64,000 nucleotides of DNA. It comes from Cladochytrium replicatum. Lineage: Eukaryota; Chytridiomycota; Chytridiomycetes; Cladochytriales; Cladochytriaceae. Below the pieces are notes generated by a model. It ran no database searches. It saw nothing but the letters and a program-made list of their open reading frames with translations, and had not been told where the DNA came from. Positions 56,448 through 64,000 of the stretch are shown piece by piece. The stretch's first letter is position 1; each line of letters starts with the position of its first letter. The stretch is taken from positions 62,001-126,000 of the forward strand of contig JAHLKD010000070.1 of NCBI GenBank assembly GCA_025526935.1. Reading direction: 5' to 3'. Both the position numbers and the translations under genes were made by a program.

Positions 56448-58241
56448 CTATCGCTTCCCAGTTATGCTCTCAAACACTGCCTCGAGATCAGATATCCGGT
56501 TCGTGAACATGTCCACCACTTCGTCATTCATCTTCGCCTCATGTCTCGCAAAGGTATCTTCGACCGTGCGTGGACCAACAGAGTTGGCTAGTGCATCTGA
56601 AAACATTCCTCCAAGCTCTTGAATTCCAATCACGTTTTCTCTCGACCGCACTGAATCGGCGAACTGATTAGGCCGAGCTCTCTTGCCGTTGTTCTCAGTT
56701 CTGTGCCGATTTGGAGTCCCCCTGACCCTCGAGTCAGCTTTGCTGGATTGCACGCCGGGGGTAGATTTTAAATGGACGTCTCGCTTCGTCATCGGAACTG
56801 GTAGGCTATGCACTTCGCCTCTCTTTGCATTTTCTCTGGAACTCGCTTCGACAACCCGGGTGGGCTTTTGGTGACCCGCACTGTGAATTTGTACACGACT
56901 GCTCACTGGCGGCGACTCTCCATGGCCATGTCCGTTTCGCCCGGGTGATGAAGAATTCATCCCATGTCGATTCTGCTGACGGGTAGCCGCACTCGTCCCG
57001 TTATGCATATAACCGTGATCCATAGCGATCCGATTCGCCTCAATCACATTCATCACCTCCATCAACCTCCGCTTTGCGTCTCGAGCCTCCTCCGCAGCTT
57101 GCTGTGCTGCATATCGTGCGTCTGCAAGCTGCTTCTCAAACGACTCCGTGATTTGTTGATGTGCAAGTGCAGTCGAACGTTTCTGCTCCGCCTTTGCGGA
57201 TCGAAGCGCTGCTCTGTACTTCTCAACACTCTCTCGCTGCTCAAGAACTTCCCGTTTCAGCTCTTCTTGGGCTGTCTGGAGTGCAGATATCGACGCGAGG
57301 CATGAAGTATGAGTTGTTTTGAGAGCCTCGTGCTCTAAACGTAGCTGCTCCGTTTTGACAAGGGTCTTCATCATTTGCTTTCCTGCAAAGTTTGAATCAG
57401 CATTCTCCATTCTCCAATAGAGATCAAGAACCACTTTCGGGATACCTTCACTATCAAGGGTTTTTGCAAGATCTTTGAATTTTTCACGCTCCAGATGTGC
57501 GCTTGCGAGCTCTCTCAGAAGTTTCTGTTTCTCCATCTCCCACTCGTTCTTGTCCCGTTCCCATCCAAGTTTTGAGTCGTATGCTTCGTTCTGGATCATC
57601 CGTAATCGATCAAGATTCGTCTCCTGCTCTCTCAACTCCCTCCTTATAGCTTCCAATTCTCTTCTGAGCTGATCATTGGAGTCGAGCAACTTTGCCGAAA
57701 GCTGCTTTTCTCTAGCGAGCTGTGATTCAAGCGACTCCCCATCCCCTACATCTCGATCTCTCTTTATCGATGATCCAAACGACGAAGCAAATGAGGCCAC
57801 TTCTTCATCTTCGCGCCGATCTCCCCGCCGCTCCCCATCACCAACACTTGCCATAAATCTAACCAGTCTATCCGGAGAGCCCGTCCCACCAGTCAACCCC
57901 TTCGATCTCCTCGTTCGCGCCCTTTCAAGCTCCTCCACGGCCTCGGTAAGTGATCGTTGCTGCTCAACCACAGTCCCAAGAAGTTGCCGTGTCGTCGTGT
58001 TCGAATGTGCAAGCATAAGCGATGTTTTCCGGAGCTCATCTACTCATCAGATCAATCCAAATGAGACCGCATCCACGAGTTCAAATCATTCGCACCCACT
58101 CTTAAGCCGCATGTTTTCGAGTTGTACCAGATTTGCTTCTTCCAGCTCTCCCAACGAGGATATAACCCGCTCCCCATCAGACGCCTGTGCTCCCGACTGC
58201 TGTAGATGCTGCGGTATCGACATCCGCGCTGGTGTGCCCAT
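56448..58241 (-). CDS. Hypothetical long coiled-coil protein
   Basis: Two exons (58241-58100 and 58042-56448) give about 578 residues with the start at MGTPARMSIPQ. The N-terminal third contains the helical SSLGELEEANLVQLENMRLK and KTSLMLAHSNTTTRQLLG. The central part is a long coiled coil (QLAREKQLSAKLLDSNDQLR, ELREQETNLDRLRMIQNEAY, and AEQKRSTALAHQQITESFEK). The C-terminal part is basic and disordered, with a final short helix (MFTNRISDLEAVFESITGKR). Such proteins often work at centrosomes, flagellar bases or the cytoskeleton, but no family was identified. It is head-to-head with CDK8, the two start codons being 104 bp apart. Confidence 0.75.
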
Positions 58242-58345
58242 TGCTCGTCCTCCAACTCCCATCCACGATGATGGCCGGTCCTTCGTGGTGTTGGTGGTCG
58301 CGTCTGGCCAGGTCATCATCCACGGCAAGCCACTACTACACTGGC

Positions 58346-59932
58346 ATGACACCCCGTCGGCAGAAGCACAAGGTGCCCATCGAGGCAAAGTACGATGTGG
58401 TGGGGTTTTTGAGCGCTGGGACGTACGGGAGAGTCTACAAGGCAAAGAAGATACACCACCAGTACGTTAAAATTGTGCAGAACGAACAGTGTTGGCTCCA
58501 ACCAGTCATTTTTGGCAGCGATAAGAAGGAATATGCAATCAAAAAGTTCAAGCCGGAGAAAGAAGGCGAATCGGCGTTGCAGAGCGGCATATCGCAGTCG
58601 GCCATTCGCGAGATCTCGCTGTGCAGAGAGCTATCACACGAGAACGTGGTGCATTTGGAGGAAGTCATGCTGGACGCAACGGATCGGTCGATTTACATGG
58701 TCCTTGACTATGCGGAACACGATCTATTGGTAAGTTGGCGCCCTGGAGCTTCACTCGGCCTGACGGTGTCCCGCCATGTAGCAAATCTTACACTTCCATG
58801 GACACACGGAGCACAAACCCATTCCCGACTTTACCATCAAGTCCTTTCTCTGGCAGCTGCTCAGAGGTGTCGCTTATCTCCATGCTAGCTGGGTTCTTCA
58901 CAGGGTAACGTTTCATATCTGGGTCTTACTGGCATACCTGCATACTTATTGGTGCCCGAGTAGGATCTTAAGCCTGCCAACATCTTAGTTAGTGCCGATG
59001 GTGTCGTCAAAGTTGGTGAGCTGAAGAATACCCGACCTGCTAGGGACATTCTGACCCAATACAGGTGATCTTGGTCTGGCAAGGATCTTCCAGCGTCCAT
59101 TGCAGCCTTTGTTCAGCGGAGACAAAGTCGTTGTGACGATATGGTGAGAACAGATACGATCTTTCCCTCCAGCCCGCATTGACTCTTCTCACAATTGAAA
59201 GGTACAGAGCTCCTGAGCTACTTTTGGGAACACGGCATTACACAAAAGCCATCGGTAAGTAAAATCACATAACAGCACGACGTCTCTGATCTCCTGATCA
59301 ACTCAGATATTTGGGCCGTCGGATGCATCTTCGCGGAGCTTTTGATGCTCCGGCCATTGTTCAAAGGCGAAGAAGCAAAAATGGACTCGAAGAAGACCAT
59401 CCCCTTTCAACGCGATCAGCTCACAAAGATTTTCCAGGTTCTCGGGAAACCGAACAGTATGTGTGGTGATCTTAGATCTTGTTTGAATTCAGTCCTCATT
59501 TCAATTGGTATTTAAGGAGAGCGATGGCCCGGTATCCAACACATGCCAGAATACCCCAACCTCGAAACATTTCCAAATTACCCAAATAAGCTTCGCGCTG
59601 ACTTTCAGATGTACTCTTCCATCAAGAATGAAACAGCGTTCCAACTTTTGGCAAGCATGTTGGAGTATGATCCCACAAAGCGGATAACGGCCGAAGATGC
59701 ACTCAAACATCCTTACTTCTCGGAAGAGCCCAAACCGACACTAAAGTGAGATCGTGATGCTATGGCAAAGGGATAACCACAATGACACGTTTTGTGCAGC
59801 TCCTTCTTCTCACCAATCACTGGACAGAAGCTGTTTGATTACCCGCTGAGACGAGTGCTCCAGGATGATGACACAAAGTCGTTTGCAATGAGACAGCAGC
59901 AGCAAAGCCGCAAACGCCCGCATGAGCCTTGA
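58346..59932 (+). CDS. CDK8: Cyclin-dependent kinase 8 of the Mediator kinase module
   Basis: Nine exons (58346-58461, 58519-58729, 58782-58904, 58964-59015, 59065-59143, 59202-59254, 59307-59456, 59517-59745, 59800-59932) encode 381 residues. Kinase landmarks are the Gly loop [13 protein letters not shown], catalytic Lys in YAIKKFK, the CDK8-type [14 protein letters not shown] helix, [10 protein letters not shown] hinge, [10 protein letters not shown] loop, GDLGLAR (DLG instead of DFG, with a missing T-loop phosphothreonine, [12 protein letters not shown]) and [13 protein letters not shown]. The SMxxR-like and AEHDLL features fit CDK8/Ssn3 rather than cell-cycle CDKs. With cyclin C, Med12 and Med13 it regulates RNA polymerase II initiation in the nucleus. 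An upstream in-frame ATG at about 58270 exists, but 58346 gives the usual N-terminus. Confidence 0.93.
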
Positions 59933-60249
59933 CGTAAAAACTAATGATACATGTAAATATATGATCTGCTCCTTTTTTAACGTCAGTTTATATGTATTAA
60001 AGAAAATATTTCCGGATCAGTTCATACCCTCAATCTGATGTCCTCTCAAACCTTCGTATTCGATCTCAACCCCAGAAGGATATTTCAGCAAGATAAACAA
60101 AATGTATTACATGAAAGACGTGCTACGATATCACCAGAAAGCAGATCAAATAACAGATAAAGAACAAGAAGCCCCAAATGTTTTCTTGTTCAGATATACG
60201 TAATCTGATCATGATCATTCTCAGCATGGGCAATGATGATGGCAAGAAG
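59933..60249. other. Intergenic region between convergent CDK8 and FHIP-like genes
   Basis: No gene is seen. AT-rich sequence with ATGTAAATATATG and AATAAA-like words at about 59950-60010 fits poly(A) signals for CDK8. Confidence 0.5.
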
Positions 60250-62969
60250 CTACTTAACAGCTTCTTCCAAAATTACCACGTTCTTAAGAAACTCGCCTTC
60301 AAGATCAAGCACAACCGCAGCAGATTGGATGTTTGGAACCACAACCCCAGCGAAATCTACCGCGTGGACGTGGATCGTGGCGGACGCGTCACACTCCGTC
60401 TACCCGATCCACCAGGTAGCTGTTGCTGGAACGAGCCGTTCAGGACCCTGCTAAAGAATCGCCGCACGGCAAGTGCAGTCGCGCTGGTTGCTGCGGCCAA
60501 GTCGTCAACAACGTCCGAATCAGATGGAACAGTCGTCGAGCTGGGGTCAGAGACTTCAGTTGCCTTCGCGCTAACGTACGAGGAGTCCCCAGACCCATCC
60601 TGGTTCTCAGTTGCAGTGTTTTCAGGCTGCGTTTCGATCGGAAGCTTCGTCGATATGTCGGGTTTGCCTTTGTGCGGGTCAGATGCTGATGTTGCATCCG
60701 CAGCTGTAGCGTACTGACTCGCCGAAGCGCTCTCAAGCTTCAATTTTAATCGGCATTCGCTTTAGTTCGACTCGTGAAAGCCGCATCGACTTGCGAGATC
60801 CCGCTTGCCACCACCAAACCCAAGTGCTTGTCCAAAGAAGCTCGGCGGATGGGCCACTCGAATTTGCCGCTGTAAAGCATTTAGCGGGTCTTGGCGAGCG
60901 ATGATGCAAAGTCCTGGAATGTTTCTTTCATTATGTCGATTTCGTGCATCAGTTGAACCAAGATGCTCTAGAAAGATCGGTAGTCTGTTTCGTGAACTTC
61001 CTCTGAATTGTTCGGAGCTGTCCCGTCTCGACTTGATCGAGACTCGGCTTCCTTGATCAGTGAATTTGGTGGGTCCAGGAATGATTCTGCCGAGAACAGG
61101 TACATGTACAGCAGAGGTTCAGGCTCAGACGCAAGCTGAGACAGGACGCTCGTAAGGGCATGGTTAATTTGATAGGAATGGCTGAAGAACGTTGAGAACT
61201 TCATCAGGATCTTGCGCAACATTGAGTCGCTGCCAATTGTTCGCATGTGATCCTAAAGTTCTTGGTATTATTCAAGTTCTCGGGAACACCGGGTGAAAGC
61301 GAGGAAGGAGACTTTCCAGTGGGAGATGAGATTAAAACAGACGGTGTTCGGAGGGGCTGCTGTGAGCGGCCATGTGCAGCAAGCATATCGGCCGCATCGT
61401 TAATGCATGGTTCGAAACTCTGAGGGGTTTCACCATCCATTTGATCTGGCGGAAGCAATGCAAAGTACTTGCTTACATGGCCAGATGCTGTTGGATATCA
61501 AGCTTCGATCCAGAGCTTCCGTCTTCCAGTGCCCGTGGCAATTCTTCAATGATCAGCCGAAGGGCATTGTGGCTCTGATGCGAGAGCAATGAATGGATGA
61601 GTCGCAGCGTCGATGTCATCACCTCCTCAGAAAGCGAGTTCAATTTTGACAATAAGATATCTCTGACGTGAATCCGGAACTCTGAATTTTCTTCATCCAA
61701 TGGGGGATCTGCTTCTCCCGTATGTTCTCTTTCCCCGTTCTCATCAATTCCCTCAACCCATTCTGTCAGTCCCTCGTCATCCTCTTCGCTCCACATGAGG
61801 AACTCGCAAAGCAGTCTTGAAACCTCATCACTCTCTATGGCCGTTCGAACCATTTCCTGTAGGTAGAAGAATGTTGCCACGTGCACCCTGAATAGACGGA
61901 TGCACGATCAGATTGAAGAAGCTTGACGACAATTTCGAAATAAGAGCCTCTATAATTGCCGTGCTCGGGCATCGTATGAAACATCCTGAGCAAACATCCA
62001 CAGATCCTCTCTAAATGACGACAACGCAAAACGAGTTGAAGCTGTTATGGCCTGCCGGAAGTCGTGCTGATAATTGTGCATATAATCCTCCGAGACCGGC
62101 ATCCACCATTCTGGGGAAGCCCGATTGGTGAATGTAGATTTCCAGATCAGATTGAGGGTGAAAAACTCCAATATATCAAGCACGCAGTCCTGGCGAAATC
62201 ACCACGTCTCGCTTCTGAATCTCCGTGCCTTCCTGCAAGGTGAATACATCTCATAAAGTGCTCGAACAGCAAAAACTCAAACTCAGGGTTCTGGGGTGTT
62301 GCAATTTGAAACTTTTGGCCGTTTGGCGCAATCAAAGACGTCGTGGAACCTTCGCGCGACATTGGGACTGGAGACATCGGTTCTAGGTTGGCTTAGCAGC
62401 GAAAACAGCAGCCCGATTCGGCGTTTGGGGTGCCATGGCAAGCCCAGCAGCAGCAGACTCCACAGTCACATTACGTGGAATATAGTTTGTTGTGAAAAAC
62501 ACCTCCAGGAGCACAGGGAGTTCCTGCATTTTACTGGCGATGTTTAATCCTCTTCGCACCGCATACTCGTTCGGTCGTGAAGAGGCTTTCGAAGCAGATA
62601 CAGCGTTGGTCGGTGGATTGCATTTTGGATCTTGCCATCCAAAAGGCCAATGAATGATGAAAGGAAATGAATGACTTCTCCGCGAAACCCGTCTGGGATA
62701 TCAGACTCGGATATGCGGATGAGATGACCAAGCAAGTTTGTGTTGAGGAATAGCTCTGCGCAACCTCCCTCCTCGACCGACCCTGGCTCAGAAACAAGCG
62801 CTTCTCTGACCAACAAGTCCAGCATTGTTTTGAGAGATGCGGGGATGTCAGTGTCATGGATATCCCGCGTCAGATTCGTCTCCAATTTGCATTCGAAAAG
62901 AATTGTGTCCCAAGCTCTCTGCAACTTGTCAATTAGTTCTCCAACTGGCACGACCTGGATATCCGGGTT
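60250..62969 (-). pseudogene. FHIP (RAI16-like, FTS/Hook-interacting) protein gene, frame broken several times
   Basis: The minus-strand fragments follow the family order. The N-terminus is VGELIDKLQRAWDTILFECK; next come ELFLNTNLLGHLIRISESDI, EFEFLLFEHFMRCIHLAGRH, RRGDFARTA and VLDILEFFTLNLIWK. ATFFYLQEMVRTAIESDEVS, MLRKILMKFSTFFSHSYQIN and LTSVLSQLASEPEPLLYMYL follow, then an acidic tail and a final NVVILEEAVK resembling the family's VVLEEF end. FHIP proteins join FTS and Hook adaptors to move early endosomes with dynein. The reading frame changes without any GT-AG pair near 62565, 62177, about 62000, 61890 and 61475. It is therefore either a pseudogene or badly resolved sequence. The first exon was not found. 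Confidence 0.72.
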
Positions 62970-63257
62970 CTAAGCCGGTTCAGGAAGTTCGAGACGTCTC
63001 CCATTGTGAAGTGAGACCCTGATGTGCCAAACAGCTCGATTAGCCCTCGCCAAGCACAACTTCACACCATCTCTGCTCACCTCACAGATTCCCGTGTCAC
63101 TCTTGTTGTGGCGTTGCGATAGGTTTGAGAGTAAGGATCTTGTAAACCATCTTAGCAAAGGGCAAAGGGCATCAGTAAATTATGAACCGTCTCAAATTGA
63201 GCAGTCGAAAATTGTTTGGCTGTTTGGTGCTTTTATTGTATTTATTTCATTTGTTGC

Positions 63258-63689
63258 TCAGTCTAACGGATGAATCTGATCGGGGCCAACCACTCTGTAT
63301 TGCCCCGGCTTCATTACTGGAGCCTCTCCCTGCTTTTGTGTAAACATCTGTCCAGTCTCTTCCTCGATATATCTCGCAGCGGGTATTGTTATATCTGCGA
63401 GCACGAAATTCTTCTGCTTGCCAATTTTCGAGGGTAAGGAATCGATCTGAACGATATCGCCGACCACGGACTTCTCCTTCGGGTCGTGTACGAGATAGTT
63501 TTTGTGCTTTACAATGGGCTGAATGTCAAACACGTTAGAATGTTTTTTTTAACCAACCATGCAAGTGAATCTAGGAACCTTTTGTACGATGGGGTGTATT
63601 TGTTCTCTTGCCACCCGCACCTTCACCGTCTTCCGTGAGCTCAACTTGATGACTTCCCCCAAAAACGATTGCCGTGCGAGACCCGACAT
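63258..63689 (-). CDS. MRPS17: Mitochondrial small-subunit ribosomal protein uS17m
   Basis: Two exons (63689-63579 and 63518-63258) give 123 residues. The start MSGLARQSFLGEVIKLSSRK, followed by TVKVRV, is the conserved uS17 N-terminus. HKNYLVHDPKEKSVVGDIVQ and KIGKQKNFVLADI match the rest of the OB fold that binds 16S-type rRNA. A short C-terminal extension (RVVGPDQIHPLD) exceeds bacterial S17, as is usual for mitochondrial forms. The start codon is separated from the divergent metallophosphoesterase ATG by only 21 bp. Confidence 0.88.
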
Positions 63690-63710
63690 TTTTGTGTTTA
63701 AGCCACCTCA

Positions 63711-64000
63711 ATGCGGCTTTTGTTTGGGTCGGATCTGCACGGCAACCTGAGGCACTTCACGAAGCTGGTCAGCCATGCACAACTCTTGAAGGTCGACGCA
63801 CTGCTCCTAGGTGGCGATCTTGGCCCCAGACGGGGGACCTTGGCATCCAAGGTTTCCCACACCTTTGTTGCTCCATCATCGTCAATCTACTATCCGGGAA
63901 GCCCTCCTCGTGGAGCTTACGCGCCGCTTCACATCATGCCGAGGGATCATACATCTGCAAGAGGTTTTCATGAGGCTATGGAAGAACACTTGAAGGACGA
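63711..64000 (+). CDS. Metallophosphoesterase (partial, runs off the right edge)
   Basis: The + strand frame from ATG 63711 stays open to the window end (96 codons). It starts MRLLFGSDLHGNLRHFTKLV, with the GDxHG-type metal motif as SDLHGN, and ALLLGGDLGPRR, the GGD(L) metal motif, about 30 residues later. This is the N-terminal half of the calcineurin-like phosphoesterase fold, which hydrolyses phosphate esters at a dinuclear metal site. The sequence after residue 50 is less typical. The gene has no in-window stop. Subfamily and substrate are unknown. Confidence 0.8.
   Translation, partial: MRLLFGSDLHGNLRHFTKLVSHAQLLKVDALLLGGDLGPRRGTLASKVSHTFVAPSSSIYYPGSPPRGAYAPLHIMPRDHTSARGFHEAMEEHLKD

Noticed and set aside
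57676-58470. 264-codon + strand open frame running into the CDK8 start
   Set aside because: Up to about 58240 it is antisense to the coiled-coil gene. Only the part from 58346 is real CDK8 sequence.
60178-60717. 179-codon + strand open frame after CDK8
   Set aside because: The minus strand here carries the FHIP-like C-terminal sequence (NVVILEEAVK and the acidic tail), so the + frame is a shadow.

Overview
This window looks like nuclear DNA from a filamentous or zoosporic fungus. The real genes are split by many short GT-AG introns (about 40-110 nt). They encode typical fungal proteins: chitin deacetylases with GPI-like or membrane tails, a fungal-type anthranilate phosphoribosyltransferase, an OPT peptide transporter, a SWI3/RSC8-type remodeller subunit, a Mediator CDK8 kinase and a mitochondrial uS17. 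F-box/ankyrin relics with units ending in VLDWW-like motifs, and a Cache-like receptor gene, suggest Chytridiomycota. That placement is an inference; no taxonomic marker is present.

Layout. 0-8 kb is a transposon nest: two near-identical hAT transposase pseudogenes in convergent orientation, large arrays of a 97-bp repeat in inverted orientation between them, further repeat copies beyond the right transposase, and two GGGTC-rich MITE-like stretches. 8-21 kb is a gene graveyard holding an F-box/ankyrin relic, a retroelement gag relic with a CCHC knuckle, a 3'-truncated multi-exon receptor gene, a roughly 40-bp minisatellite and two diverged copies of an unknown Cys-rich/membrane protein. From 21.7 kb to the end the window is mostly gene-dense euchromatin: HMG-box protein (-), small membrane protein (+), EEP phosphatase/nuclease (-), SWIRM-SANT remodeller subunit (+), PQ-loop protein (+), OPT transporter (+), secreted PAN-like protein (+), two-RRM protein (+), a P450 pseudogene (+), a divergent pair of chitin deacetylases, TRP4 (+), several hypothetical proteins, a coiled-coil protein (-) head-to-head with CDK8 (+), a broken FHIP-like gene (-), uS17m (-) and a metallophosphoesterase running off the right edge (+).

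Functionally, the HMG-box protein, the SWI3-like subunit and CDK8 act on chromatin and transcription. The two chitin deacetylases and the PAN-like protein act at the cell wall or outside the cell. OPT and PQ-loop proteins are membrane transporters. No biosynthetic cluster or defence system is evident. The most unusual structures are the palindromic hAT/repeat composite, paired genes with very short divergent promoters, and gene copies caught in decay. Exon boundaries were placed by eye from GT/AG sites, reading frame and family conservation, without transcript support.
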